From Cacajao melanocephalus (taxonomy: Eukaryota > Chordata > Mammalia > Primates > Pitheciidae): a stretch of 64,000 nt of DNA. The position numbers were made by a program, and so were the translations under genes. Of this stretch, positions 1 to 14,351 are shown one piece after another (position 1 is the first letter of the stretch; every line of letters begins with the position of its first letter). The stretch spans positions 27,699-91,698 of the forward strand of contig CAUYLG010062077.1 in assembly GCA_963573385.1 (NCBI GenBank). The letters are read 5' to 3'. The notes under the pieces are model-generated. The model was not told the DNA's origin and made no database searches. It worked only from the letters and a program-made list of their open reading frames with translations.

Positions 1-49
1 AGGTTAGAATTTTTACTTACAAAGAATTATTAAATTTAGCATTTTGAGA

Positions 50-238
50 TAAGAACTATGGGGGGTGGTGTGAGGGAGAGCATCAGGAAGAATAGCTAAT
101 GGATACAGGGCTTAAAACAAAGGGGAGGGGCTCATCTGGGCAGCAAACCACCATTGCACACATTTACCTAGGTAACAAACCTGCACATCCTGCAGGTGTA
201 CCCCATAACTTAAAATAGAAGTTGAAGGAAAAAAAAAA
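50..238 (+). mobile_element. L1 3' UTR end with poly-A
   Basis: Typical primate L1 tail: GGGTGGTGTGAGGGAGAGCATCAGG, then the CACATTTACCTAGGTAACAAACCTGCACAT-type segment and ACTTAAAATAGAAGTT before an A run. Confidence 0.85.
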
Positions 239-324
239 ACTAAAGAAATATGAACCTTGGGAGAAAGAGTACTTAGAATAATATGAGATACTGAACTATG
301 GTTATTACAACTTCATTTTTATTT

Positions 325-650
325 CAACAAACAGTAGCTCTCATCTGACAAGGGATTAATAGCCAGAATATATAAGGAAGTCAAACAACTCAATAGGAAA
401 ATATCTAATAATCCAATGTTAAAATAGGCAAAAGATCTGAATACATATTTCTCAAAAAGAGACATACAATTAGCAAACAGCTATATAAAAAGATGCTCAA
501 CATGACTGATCGCTTAAACCCAGGAGGCAGAGGTTGCAGGGAGCTGAGATCGTGCCATTGTATTTGCTGGGCAACAGAGCGAGACTCCATCTCAAAAAAA
601 AAATCCATTTTAACTGGAGTGAGATGATATCTCATTGTAGTTTTGATTAA
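325..650 (+). mobile_element. L1 ORF2-region fragment split by an Alu piece
   Basis: L1 ORF2 text (atctgacaagggattaatag, then aaacaactcaatagg) is broken off at about 505 and resumes at about 600 with atccattttaactggagtgagatg, the normal downstream L1 text. A 3' Alu fragment fills the gap. Confidence 0.8.
507..602 (+). mobile_element. Alu 3' fragment
   Basis: Only the right-arm end is present (ACCCAGGAGGCAGAGGTTGC to CTCAAAAAAAAA), with a small internal change in the CACTCCAGCC box. It sits inside an L1 fragment. Confidence 0.85.
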
Positions 651-664
651 TCTCAGCTCCCTGG

Positions 665-1167
<503 letters not shown>

Positions 1168-1254
1168 TAAGGAGAACCTAAATATTGTTTTCCACTTTAC
1201 AGATGTCTTATTATGTCTCAGCTGTATTTACTTACAACACTTCTGACACCAATT

Positions 1255-2015
1255 GTATGGGTTTTTTCTATATCAACAACCAGTTCTGTCCAGACACCAA
1301 CTGGGAGTCTTAACAATTGAACTCTTATATTTATATTAATTACCCAGAGTTAGCATAGATCCTACAGGTTAACAGTTCAGTCCCACAGGACTGTCCCCTA
1401 CTTCAGATACCAGTTGCAAATCCCAGCCGCCCATACTTCTGACCAACCAGGTATAAATCGGAGATTCCCATGAACCCTTCCTCAGGTTTGATAATTTGCT
1501 AGACGGGCACACAGAACACAGGGAGAGTATACTTACTATTACTGGTTTATAAAGGATACAACTCAGGAACTCAGCAAGAGACACATAGGGCAAGGTATGG
1601 GGGAAGGGGCACAGAACTTCCAAACCTTCCTGCAGGCATACAGCTCTACTGGCACCTCCATGTTTTGACCATCCCAGAAGCTCTATGAACTCTGCTGTTT
1701 AGGAGTTTTTATGGAGGTTTCATCAAGTAGGCATGATTGATTAAATATCTGGCCACATGTGATTGCTTAATTTCCAGCCCCTTGCCCCTCCCTGGAGGTT
1801 AGAAAGTAGAGGTGAAAGTTCCAACCCTCTATTCCTTGGTCTTTCTGGTTACCAGCCTCCAGTCTAAAGCCATCCAGCGGCCCTCAGACCCCAGTCATCT
1901 CATTAGCATAAAAGATACTTATCAGTCAAGAAATTCCAAGGGTTTTAGAAACTGTTTGCTAGAAACCAAGGATGGAGACCAAATGCTTATTATCACAGTA
2001 TGACATAAAAGAACC
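1255..2015 (+). mobile_element. Ancient LTR, probably ERVL-class, subfamily not assigned
   Basis: The text (tataaaggatacaactcagg, gcatgattgattaaat..ggccacatgtgattg, ccagccccttgcccctccct..ggagg) is familiar from an old, widespread ERVL/MaLR-type LTR. Boundaries are approximate and no TSD was seen. ORFs here are chance. Confidence 0.55.
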
Positions 2016-2021
2016 TTAATG

Positions 2022-2152
2022 GGGCTGGGCGTGGTGGCTCACACCTGTAATCCAAGCACTTTGGAGGCCAAGGTGGGCAGATCACCTGAGGTTGGGAGTT
2101 CAAGACCAGCCTGACCAACATGGTGAAACCCCATCTTAAAAAAAAAAAAAGA
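2022..2152 (+). mobile_element. Alu left monomer
   Basis: Left arm only (GGGGCTGGGCGTGGTGG to CCATCTT plus A13). Confidence 0.9.
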
Positions 2153-2798
2153 ACCCTAATGGCCTGACCTCTGTCTTACCAGCCTCTTCTATTGCACTGA
2201 TCATGCTGCCCACCTTCCATTACAGTAATAGCCAATGACTTGTAATTGTCTGAATATACTAGATGTTTCACTGGTACTTCTGCACATGTTGTCTACCCCA
2301 CCAGCTCTACCGTTCCATACACACACACATACATACACACTCACTCACTCCTAGCTTTGCTAGCCTTTTTTCTGTTCATCCTTCAAATCCCAGTTCAAAC
2401 ATCTCTGAGACCTTATTGGACCCGTAACAGAACTCATTGAGCCCATCATAATAATGATTAGTACTGTTGTGAGTACTAGAAATAATGTTAAGCACCTGAC
2501 ACAATGTTTGGCTAGACACTAACATATCCTATGGGTAACAAGAACCCACTGAAGTAGTGTCATGAGATGAAGATGTGGAGAAATGGGAAACCTCATATAC
2601 TGTTGGTGGGAATATAAATTAGTACTGCCACTATGGAAAACAGTATGAAAGCTCTTCAAAAAACTTAAAATAGAGCTTCCATATAATCCAGCAACTCCAC
2701 TACTGGGTATATATCCAAAAGAAAGGAAATCAACATATCAAAGAGATATTTGCACTTCATATTTACTGCAGCACTATTCACAAAAAAAATTTAGAATC

Positions 2799-3075
2799 AG
2801 GCCAAGTGAGGTGGCTCACACCTGTAATCCTAGCACTTTGGGAGGCTGAGGAAGGTGAATCACTCAAGCCTAGCCTGGGCAACATGGCAAGACTTCATCT
2901 CTACAAAAAATTTTAAAAATTAGCTGAGTGTGGTAGTGCATGCCTATAGTCCCAGCTATTCAGGAGGCTGAGGTGGGAGGATCAGTTGAGCCTGGGAGAG
3001 CAAGGCTACAGTAAGCTGTGATCACAGTACTGCACTACACCCTGGGCAAGAGAGCAAGACCCTGTCTCAAAGGAA
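2799..3075 (+). mobile_element. Alu (old, J-like)
   Basis: GGCCAAGTGAGGTGGCTCAC through ACCCTGTCTCAAAGG; diverged, with the older J-type right arm. Its A tail has grown into the purine repeat that follows. Confidence 0.88.
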
Positions 3076-3224
3076 AAAGAAAGAAAGAAAAGAAAGAAAG
3101 AAAAGAAAGGGAGGGAGGGAGGGAAGGAAATAAAGAAAGGAAGGAAAAAAGGAGGGAGGGAGGGAGGGAAGGAAGGAAGAAAGGCAGGCAGGAAGGAAGG
3201 AAGGAAGGAAGGAAGGAAGGAAGA
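3066..3224 (+). repeat. (GAAA)n/(GGAA)n purine microsatellite
   Basis: About 160 bp of pure A/G in GAAA, GGGA and GGAA units, expanded from an Alu tail. It ends with about nine GGAA units. Confidence 0.95.
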
Positions 3225-3423
3225 TCTGGTGTTTAACAGATCAGTAGGGAAACTATCATTAACATTAATCTGTTGAGCATTTCAGAATAGTGAGAATAAT
3301 TCAAATGTTTCTAGCATTATGATAAATATTTAAGGTGATAGATATCCCAATTACCCTGATTTGATTATATGGATGTACCAAATTATCACATGTAACCTGA
3401 AAATATGGACCAATAAAAATAAA

Positions 3424-3553
3424 GTGGGCTCATGCCTGTAATTCTAGCACTTTGGAAGGTCAAAGCAGGAAAATTATTTGAGGCCAGAAATTTGACACCA
3501 GTCAGGGTCACAGAGTGAGAACCTGTCTCTACAAAAAAGTTTAAAAAATTAGC
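3424..3553 (+). mobile_element. Alu left-arm fragment
   Basis: GTGGGCTCATGCCTGTAATT to ACAAAAAAGTTTAAAAAATTAG, abutting the next Alu. Confidence 0.8.
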
Positions 3554-3857
3554 CAGGAGTAGTGGCTTATGACTGTGATCCCAGCACTTTGGGAGCCTGA
3601 GGCAGGCAGATTGCTTTGAGCTCAGGAGTTCGAGACCAGCCTGGCCAACATGGCAAAACCTGTTTCTACTAAAAATACAAAAATTTGCCAGGCATAGTTG
3701 CATGTGCCTGGAATCCCAGTTATTCAGGTGGCTGAAGCATGAGAATTGCTTGAACCCAAGAGGCAGAGGCTCTAGTAAGCTGAGATTACGCCACTGCACT
3801 CCAGCCTGGGCGACAGGGACTGTCTCAAAAAAAAAGAAAGAAAGAAAGAAAAAAAGA
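3554..3857 (+). mobile_element. Alu, full length
   Basis: CCAGGAGTAGTGGCTTATG to CTGTCTCAAAAAAAAAGAAAGAAAG. Confidence 0.93.
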
Positions 3858-3901
3858 TGTGCCACAAACACATCTTGAAAATTATAAAATTAAATAAATA
3901 A

Positions 3902-4075
3902 ATAAATTAGCTGGGCATGTGGCATGCTTGTAGTCCCAGCCGCTAGCAAAGCTAAGGCAGAAGATTGCTTGAGCTCAGGAGTTTGAGGCTGCAGTGAGCT
4001 CATCACACCACTGCAATCTAGCTTGGGTGACAAAGTGAGACTCCATCTCTAAAAATAAATAAGTAAAAAAAATAA
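3902..4075 (+). mobile_element. Alu right-arm fragment
   Basis: Begins ATTAGCTGGGCATGTGGC and ends CTCCATCTCTAAAAATAAAT. Confidence 0.85.
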
Positions 4076-4155
4076 GTAAAGCAAAATAAAATAAATGTAA
4101 ATTTTTCAAATAACAATTTTTTTTTTGTATAAGTATGTCTTGCACAATATTTGGG

Positions 4156-4320
4156 ACATTAGCTGGGCATGGTGGTACACATCTGTAGTCCCAGCTACTC
4201 GGGAATCTGAGATGGGAGGATCACCTGAGCCTGGAGAGGTCCAGGCAGCAGTGACCTGTGATCGTGCCTCTATTCCAGCCTGAGTGGCAGAGTGAGACCC
4301 CGTCTCAAAAAAACAAAACA
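4156..4320 (+). mobile_element. Alu right-arm fragment
   Basis: ATTAGCTGGGCATGGTGGTA to CGTCTCAAAAAAACAAAAC. Confidence 0.87.
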
Positions 4321-4477
4321 GCACATTGGATAACACTGAAAGGAGAATTAAAATTTTAAAAATTAAAAAATTAAAAAAAAACAGCATAACAAAAAACAAT
4401 ATTTTAGACAGCTTATACTAAAAAATTCATTGTGCCTCTGAAATTCAAAATTAATTGGGTGTCCTATATTGTTATTT

Positions 4478-4632
4478 GCTAAATCTGGCAACTCTAGATA
4501 AATGTACTATGGTTATAGAAGATGCTAATATTAGGGGAAACTGAGCGAAAGATACATAGGAACTCTCCGGGCTATCTTTGCAATTCTTCTCTAAGTCTAA
4601 AATTATTTCAAAATTAAAACTTAAAAAAATTA
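4478..4632 (+). mobile_element. Old L1-type 3' end
   Basis: tgtactatggttatagaagatgctaatattaggggaaactg..ctaagtctaaaattatttcaaaattaaaa is a recurrent old LINE 3' end. The same family appears at 27410-28150. Confidence 0.5.
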
Positions 4633-4649
4633 AGTTTAAGAGATTTATA

Positions 4650-4931
4650 GGGCTGGGCATGGCAGCTCATACCTGTAATCCCAACACTTTAGCAGGCAGA
4701 TTGCTTGAGCCCAGGAGTTCAAAACCAGCCTGAACAACATGGCAAAACCCTGTCTCTACAAAAAATACAAAAATTAGCTGGTTGTGGTGGTGTATCTCTG
4801 TAGTCCCAACTACTTGGGAAGCTGACGTGGGAGGGTCACTTAAGCCCAGGGAGGTTGAAGCTGCAGTAAGCTATGATCATGCCACTGCATTCCAGCCTGG
4901 ATGAGAGTGAGACACCATCTCAAAAAAAAAA
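4650..4931 (+). mobile_element. Alu, near full length
   Basis: GGGCTGGGCATGGCAGCTCAT to CACCATCTCAAAAAAAAAA, with a short deletion in the left arm. Confidence 0.93.
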
Positions 4932-5139
4932 GATTTTTAATGACAGTGAGAAAGTGTTGTTATATGGGGGGAAAAAGCAGAAAACAGAGCTGTATATTCA
5001 TTATAATATCCATATGTATATTTTTAATGACATCCTTAAGCAGTAAAAAATATAGAAAGGAAATATATTAGAATATGAATAGTGATTATTAATGAATGAT
5101 TGTATTCCTCAGTGTTTTTATTATTTTAAATACTTTTTG

Positions 5140-5413
5140 GGGATGGGCATGGTGGCTCACGCCTGTAATCCCAGGACTTTGGGAGGCCAAGAAGGGTAGC
5201 CCTGCCTGGGCAACAGGGTGAAACCCTGTCTTTACTAAAAATACAAAAATTAGCTGGGCATGGTCGTGGGCGCCTGTAATTCCAGCTACTAGAAGGCTGA
5301 GGCACAAGAATTGCTTGAACCTGGTAGGCAGAGGCAGTGAGCCAAGATTGTGTCACTGTACTCCACCCTGGGCCACACAGCAAGACACTACCAAAAAAAA
5401 AAAAAAAAAAAAA
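5140..5413 (+). mobile_element. Alu, near full length
   Basis: GGGGATGGGCATGGTGGCTC to a 21-base A run; the left-arm centre is shortened. Confidence 0.93.
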
Positions 5414-6045
5414 TTTTTGGATTTCCAACTTTTCTAATAAACATACATTACTTCTAATAATTTAAAGGTATAAAGTAGTAAATGCAAACTTCACTTGTAA
5501 ATATATGTTAACAGAAAGAAAAGTGGGAGAAATGTATGCATTACACTTGAAATAGTAAAAGTAATCAACACTGTCAAGCAGCTGTCCTGAGCCTTACTTA
5601 CAACATTCGTAATTTCATTTCCACAATTAGCTAAGTTTATAGAATACATTCCAGAGACTAAAATACATACATGGGCACAGACAGCGCCTGTTTTCTGAAT
5701 GGAAAGAAGGGGAGGGTGGGAGTTCCCTCTGCAAAGGAGTACCAAGTTGCAGATCCCATAATGACCTCTGTCTTACTGACTACTAAGGCACCATGGCAAC
5801 TGGGAACTTCAGAATATCAAGGAAGGAGCCTTGAAAGTAGAAAGTTTGGAGAGCTACTGGGGGAAGGGAAGATGCTCAGGAAAGCTAATGAAAAATGCAA
5901 AGAAAGTAAATACATAAGAACACTCTCACAGGACTATCTGTACGCAAAGCCTTAATATAAACAAAACCAGAGCCAATTTCCTCATTGCCGTGTCAAAGCT
6001 TGATAGAGATGAGCCAATAGATAGGAAGCAGGAATGAAATTTCCT
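5414..6045. other. Non-repeat intron, nothing recognised
   Basis: Unique AT-rich DNA with no splice-bounded coding exon or known repeat that I can name. Short ORFs on both strands look random. Confidence 0.6.
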
Positions 6046-6052
6046 GCACTTT

Positions 6053-6672
<620 letters not shown>

Positions 6673-7440
6673 CCTGCATTTTCAATAGTGGTTATATTCA
6701 ACATGTGAATTATAACATTGGTAGTATATATCTGCCATCATCAAAAGGCTTTCAGACCTAAGTTTCCAAGTTTTAAGCACTAACATGCAAAGGACTTAAA
6801 GAGATTTTTCCAGTCAAAAATTTTTATCTTATAAAAGCACTCCTCGACAATAAATATATTATACCAGTATGACACATTTTATATTTTAAAAGCTTTCACA
6901 GCTATTACTTAACTCTATCTCTACCACCAGATTTAAATAAAGTCATTTCAAACTCAAGGAGGTTAAAGTGAGAGACCAAAAAGAAATGAGAATCTGTATT
7001 CCTTTCCCAGTCAAACACAAACATATAGCTAAAACTAAAAAGCCTTGTCATAAATGGTACATAAAATGATAAAGTTCATTAAATTATCATTAGTGCAATT
7101 AATTAATACCAACTGTTACTCCATAACTATAAAAAGTGTAGAACAGTAAATTTTCCTTTATTTTTCCTTCTCTTTCTCTATATGCTACCAAATTTTCACT
7201 ATACTTTCATATTTGCTAACTTCCTCTGAAACGAGTCACTAGTCACTGTCATAAAAAAGGGTGCATGGTAATGTAATATAATGTGACAGATCAAAATATT
7301 TAAAGAACAGAATACACAATTTGTAGTCATGGATTGGATACTTGCATGAATGAACCAGAATTTTGAGGTTTCTTGGAGAAATACAGTGTGTATATTAAAT
7401 TAGACTAAAATTTGTTGAAATAAAGTGAAATTATTTTGAC
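6673..7440. other. Non-repeat intron, nothing recognised
   Basis: AT-rich intron without a splice-bounded exon or an obvious repeat. Confidence 0.6.
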
Positions 7441-8272
<832 letters not shown>

Positions 8273-8395
8273 TTTTTAAACATGTGAATATATATTTTAA
8301 ACATATGTGAATATATATGTGAATATATATTTCTACTGTCCCTTTCTAACAAGGCTAACATTTAATTAGAGAAGAACTGCTCAACAGAACATAAG

Positions 8396-8688
8396 GGCTG
8401 GGCACAGTGGCTCACGTCTAATCCCAGCACTTTTGGAGGCCGAGGCAGATGAATCACCTGAAGTCAGGAGTTTGAGACCAGCCTGGCCAACATGGCAAAA
8501 CCCTGTCTCTACCAAAAATACAAAAATTATCCAGGCATGGTGGTACACACCTGTTGTCCCAGCTACACAGGAGGCTGGGGCAAGAAAACTGCTTGAACCC
8601 AGAGCTGGAGGTGGCAGTGAGCCGAGATCACACCACTGCACTCCAGCCTGGGCAACAGAGTGAGACTTTATCTCAAAAAATAAATAAT
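8396..8688 (+). mobile_element. Alu, full length
   Basis: GGGCTGGGCACAGTGGCTCA to TATCTCAAAAAATAAATAA. Confidence 0.94.
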
Positions 8689-8719
8689 TTTTTAAAAATA
8701 AGCATTTCTGTTAACACCA

Positions 8720-9552
<833 letters not shown>

Positions 9553-9565
9553 CTCAGATAAAGTT

Positions 9566-9876
9566 TTTTGTTTTTTGTTTGTTTGTTTGTTTGTAGAAAG
9601 TGATTTATTTAGACAAAGAGAGAAAGAAACAGAGGAAAGGAAAGAAACAGCTAACTCTCACACTGAGTGAGAGAATTTAGAAAGATGGAATCCAGGAGAG
9701 GAAAGTAGCTTCCACACTGAGTGGAAGGGAATAGAGAGAGAGAGATGGAGTTTAGGAGGGGAAAACAGGCTTCCACGAGAGAGTGTGGAAGGGGACTCCA
9801 GAGGGAAAATCCAGGATAGAGAAAAACAGCTTCCAGGAAGGGAGTGTTCCTGGAAGGTGACCCAAACATGGAGTCC
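9566..9876 (-). mobile_element. Retroposed LTR-like transcript with poly-A tail
   Basis: The insert lies between two perfect 13-bp copies of CTCAGATAAAGTT (9553-9565 and 9877-9889). Read on the minus strand it ends TCTAAATAAATCACTTTCTAC followed by an A-rich AAAC tail, so it has a poly-A signal 15-20 bp before the tail, as in L1-driven retrocopies. The body consists of about four loosely repeated 60-70-bp units marked by CACTCAGTGTGGAAGCT- and CTCCTGGATTCCATC-like text, resembling repeat-bearing ERV LTRs. The source family is not recognised. Confidence 0.7.
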
Positions 9877-10002
9877 CTCAGATAAAGTTGTTAATCAAAC
9901 ATGCTTCATTTTATGTTTAGCATGAAACGAAGGACATTCAATGATTTGAGCATGTATTTTAAGACACATAAGAGAAAACTGAGATCGAGTTTCAAATACT
10001 AT

Positions 10003-10850
10003 TGATACGGGAAAGCGACAGGGAATTACTGGGTAGAGAAGGGCAGAGTTCCTGGTGAGGGCTCCACCCTTGGCCTATGCCCATGGACCTAAGAGAGAAT
10101 AGGCATGTCTGTTTTGCATTCAAATGCAATTTGCATTTTCCAAGACCACTCTGGACTGCCACCGCCCCCATCCTGTGCCCATGTAAACCTGAGACCTTAG
10201 CGGTCACAGACACAAGCGACTGAACATCAAGAGGAGCAGAACAGACCAGCAGACATCAGTAGGCTGGCCGACCTGCAATGGCAGAACGATGAGGCAGACA
10301 AAGAGAGAATAGGAGGGACGTTTGGACACCAGGGGGAATTCGACCAGGGGCGGTCAGAGAAGAGTCTGGTCACGGGGAGGCCGGACACCAGGGGAAGACC
10401 ACCTTCCCACTCCACCCTCTCCTTCCGGATCCCCATCTGGCTGAGAGCCACCTCCACCACTCAATAAAACCTTGCACTCATTCTTCGAGCCCATATGTGA
10501 TCCAATTTTTCTAGTACACTGGGCAAGAGCTCAGGATACAGAAAGCTGTCACACTGGCCCTCTGCCCTTGCAATAAAGCAGAAGGTCTACTAAAATGGTT
10601 AACACAAGCCGTTTGCAGACAGTAAAGCTGAAAGAGCACACTGTAACACATGGCCACTTGGGCTTTGGGAGTCGCAGACATCACCCTCAGCCGCTGCCAT
10701 GGGGCTGGAGTCCAAAAGTGCTTCCCATGGCCACTGCCCCTGCCCATCTGCATGCTCCCCTGAAGAGTTTGCGCAGCGGGGCAACCGAAGGAGCAAGCCA
10801 CATCCCTGTGGCACATCCTGCAAGAGAGATGAGGGAACTCTCTCATTTCA
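10003..10850 (+). mobile_element. Solo class I ERV LTR (848 bp)
   Basis: The element begins TGATACGG and ends CTCATTTCA (TG..CA ends) and is flanked by CTAT at 9999-10002 and 10851-10854, the 4-bp duplication typical of gammaretrovirus-like (ERV1) integration. A poly-A signal lies at 10463-10468 (tcAATAAAacc). No gag, pol or env sequence adjoins it, so it is a solo LTR left by recombination. The subfamily is not assigned. ORFs inside are chance. Confidence 0.82.
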
Positions 10851-10872
10851 CTATAACACGAAGTATATACTG

Positions 10873-11152
10873 AGCAAGGTAGCTCATGCCTGTACAGCAT
10901 TTGGGGAGGCCAAGGCCGGACAATCACTTGAGGCCAGGAATTCAAGACCAGCCAGAGCAACATAGCAAGACCTCATCTCTAAAAATCTTGAAAAATTAGC
11001 TGAGCATGGTGGTGCACGCCTACTACTCTGCTACTCAGGAGGCTGAAGTTGGGGGATCATTTGAGCCCAGGAGTTTGAAGTTAGTGAGCTATGATTGTGC
11101 CACTGAGCACTTCAGCCTGGATGACAATGAGACCTTGTCTCTAAACAAACAA
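10873..11152 (+). mobile_element. Alu (old), near full length
   Basis: GAGCAAGGTAGCTCATGCCTG to TTGTCTCTAAACAAACAAAC; diverged, inserted just after the solo LTR. Confidence 0.9.
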
Positions 11153-11518
11153 ACAATCAAAAAAGTCACACATTTAGTGTAGGATAAAAAAGATTTAAAG
11201 AAATCACACTATGCTAGAGAGGAAGGAGGTAAATTTTTTAAAAAGAGCAAAGAAATCACACTATGCTAAGAGGTAAAAGACCCAAATGTGGAGATAACCT
11301 GTTCCAACTGGACTTCAACCAGGAACTCAGCTTATTAGTTGACAAACTGTTTATACTTCTGTTTGGTTGATAGCATGGGGTGAATTTTAAGTATGCAAAA
11401 CAATCTGACCTCAAATGACATCCCCTAGGAGCAGAGAAACTGCCAATATCCATACAACTAGATGGCTCTGTTACACATCACCAAATCATACACTGGGTAT
11501 CAAAATTAAGATGTTCAC

Positions 11519-11838
<320 letters not shown>

Positions 11839-12046
11839 TTAAATGTTCAATTAAACACTAATGAGTTTCAGAAATATATCAACCTGGCTGATGTACCAAC
11901 CCCTAGCTGATCTTACCTAAAACTAAAAAGCCAAGTCAGTTGTCTACAATGAAGTCTGTATATTCCCTCCAAGTTATAACTACTTTTTTACTTAGGGTCT
12001 TAGTTTCAAATGTTTGGGTCACAAAACTTAGAAAGTGATTCACCCA

Positions 12047-12331
12047 GCCTGGCATGGTGGCTCATACCTGTAATCCTAGCACTTTGGAATGCCGAGGCAG
12101 GCAGATTGCCTGAGCTCAGGAGTTCAAGACCAGCCTGGCCAATATGGTGAAACCCCCTTTCTACTAAAATACAAAAAATTAGCTGGGCGTGGTGGTGCAC
12201 ACCTATAGTCCCAGCTACTTTGGAGGCCGAGGCATAATAGCTTGAACCCAGAAGGCGGAGGTTGCAGTGAGCTGAGATCACACCACTGTAATGCAGCCTG
12301 GGCAACAGACAAACACACTACCAAAAAAAAA

Positions 12332-12371
<40 letters not shown>
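12047..12371 (+). mobile_element. Alu, full length with long A/GAAAA tail
   Basis: CCTGGCATGGTGGCTCATAC to A26 plus GAAAA units. The flanks GAAAGTGATTCACCCAG and GAAAGTGATTTGCCCAG are its target duplication. Confidence 0.93.
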
Positions 12372-12374
<3 letters not shown>

Positions 12375-12432
12375 GTGATTTGCCCAGTCTTTCAGTGGAC
12401 TCTAGAAAATACGTGATGCAAATCATCTCCAT

Positions 12433-13290
12433 CCCAAGAAAGGTCTATTTTCTATTTAGGCTCATCCATCATACCACTAGACTTCTCAGTTAGCACCTAA
12501 ACTTGAGACAGAGACTCAGTCTCATCTTATATTCATCTTATGTCAATTACTTCATTTGGTTTCAGATGACCTCCAGTTAACATTTCTTAGGAATGTATCT
12601 GCCCCCTTAATCTATGTCACTGTGAAGGAATTGGCTATTCATTCTAGGAGCTGATCCTAAACTCAACTTAGTCTCTGTTTAACTTCGAGTTCAAAGAGAG
12701 AAAACGAGTATCTGAATCAATATCTTCATTTTTATAAATGTCTCCAAAGACATAACATGTACTGTCTAGAGTCACACACTTCATTAGTGGCAGATATCAT
12801 AACAGAGGTATTTCACCTATCAAATGAATTTGACTCAATTTAAATCACCCCAAAGGTCACCATATCCACAAGTGACTTAAGGAATGAATTAACAGAAAAT
12901 GTTTTTTTCTATTTTGGAATGTTAGCTATTAGCTAGCTGAGGAGTGAGTTGGAACTGGCACTGTCTCCTTCCCATGCTGCTGATCACACTTCAATCCATG
13001 GTTCCTCCACAAGCTATGGACATGATTTTCGCAACAATAAGGCATGTGAAGAAATTCCAGACACTCATGCCACTGACTACACAGACTTTAGTAAGAGCCA
13101 TCAAGTTTGGGAATGATTTGGCAATTACAAACTGCCTTGTCATATTACTAGCTGAGTTTCTTACAATTCATTTATCTCACCACTGCCAAACTCAGTTTCC
13201 TAATCCAACAAATGGATATTATGTTTCACATAGACTCAAACTGGACAAATTTCTCAAGGTGCTGTGTGGTTTTATGGATTTAGAGTTAAA
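12433..13290. other. Non-repeat intron, nothing recognised
   Basis: Unique intronic DNA. It holds a 124-codon ORF (12944-13318) with no family resemblance and no good splice sites. Confidence 0.6.
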
Positions 13291-13292
13291 CC

Positions 13293-13480
13293 AGTCTTTC
13301 TCAACAGGGGTACTATGACATTTTGAGAAGATTTATTGGTTGAGTAGGATTATCTACTATACTGCAGAAGGTTTAGTATCATTGGACCTTTGTCCTCTAA
13401 ATGCAAGTAGTCTGACCAGTCACAATCCTCCTACACACACTTCCAAATGACCTCAAGACAGAAAACCACCACCACCAGTA
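13293..13480 (+). mobile_element. MER20-type hAT DNA transposon relic
   Basis: CAGTCTTTCTCAACAGGGG start, then tgacattttgag..tgcagaaggtttagtatcat..ctctaaatgcaagtag, parallel to the MER20 consensus as I recall it. Confidence 0.65.
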
Positions 13481-13689
13481 TTAATCTTAGAGTCAACCAT
13501 TAAGTAAACTATAAAATAATGTTTACATAAAGACCTAATCCCTTTTCCCTGCCACTAAAATACTGCTCTCTATTCCTCTTTTTAACCCAGAGATAATGCT
13601 TTGTTCGCTAACTCCATAAAACCAACTTTGTCAGATAAAAAAATAATAATAATAAAAATAACTTTGTCTGAACTAGTTATATAATTAAG

Positions 13690-13838
13690 ACACTTGTACG
13701 GACAGGGAAGTAGAGTGGAAAAGTTACTGAAATCAAATCAGGATATGAGTTTGAGTCCAAGTTTTCTGGCTATTCAAACTTAGGCAAGTTATTTCTCCTC
13801 ATTGGGCCTTAGTCTTCCCAACTATTAAAAAGTATTTT
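13690..13838 (+). mobile_element. MIR fragment
   Basis: gtttgagtccaag..ttaggcaagttatttctcctcattgggcctt follows the MIR core. Confidence 0.7.
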
Positions 13839-13840
13839 GT

Positions 13841-13990
13841 GGCTGGGTGCAGTGACCCATGCCTGTGATCCCAGCACTTTCGCAGGCCATGATGGGAGGA
13901 TCACTTGAGGACAGGAGTTCAAGACCAGCCTGGGGAACATAGCAAGACCTCTGTCTCTATTTAAATTTTTTTAAATTAATCTTTTAAAAT
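13841..13990 (+). mobile_element. Alu left monomer
   Basis: GGCTGGGTGCAGTGACCCATG to TCTCTATTTAAATTTTTTTAA. Confidence 0.88.
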
Positions 13991-14351
13991 AAAATAAAAT
14001 AAAATGTGTTACACTAAATTATCTCTCTGGTTTATTACAATTCTAGGAATCTGTGAAGTCAAACACAATTAACTTGCTTTATACTTTTCTTTTGACCTCC
14101 ACATAGCTAAATGAGGGTGACCACTAACAAGTAGCACTACGTAATCTCTCAGAAGACCTGATCCCAAGCCCCAAGGATAACAGTGAGAACAATCACATCC
14201 AGCCAGATCTTATATGGATTTTACTAGAGAGTCAGTATATTTAGCGTATAAAACAGAGCTGAATTAAAATTTATGACCCATTAATAACAGAGGTACCAAG
14301 ATAATAACAGCAGCAACTGTCACCCTAACTTATGTTTATTTACGGTACACC

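Larger units (their letters stand above)
2555..3423 (+). mobile_element. L1 3' part, interrupted by an Alu
   Basis: The ORF2 end (gtggagaaatgggaaacctc, tactgggtatatatccaaaag) at 2555-2798 and the L1 3' UTR (aggtgatagatatcccaattaccctgattt) at 3233-3423 flank an Alu with a purine-rich tail. The parts are in normal L1 order. Confidence 0.8.

Noticed and set aside
3018..3236. Lys/Arg/Glu-rich ORF
   Set aside because: It is a translation of the purine microsatellite.
10511..10963. 150-codon minus-strand ORF and overlapping frames
   Set aside because: They lie in the solo LTR and adjacent Alu; no retroviral protein motif is present.
12944..13318. 124-codon plus-strand ORF
   Set aside because: No recognisable domain, no splice or promoter context, and it runs into a MER20-type relic.
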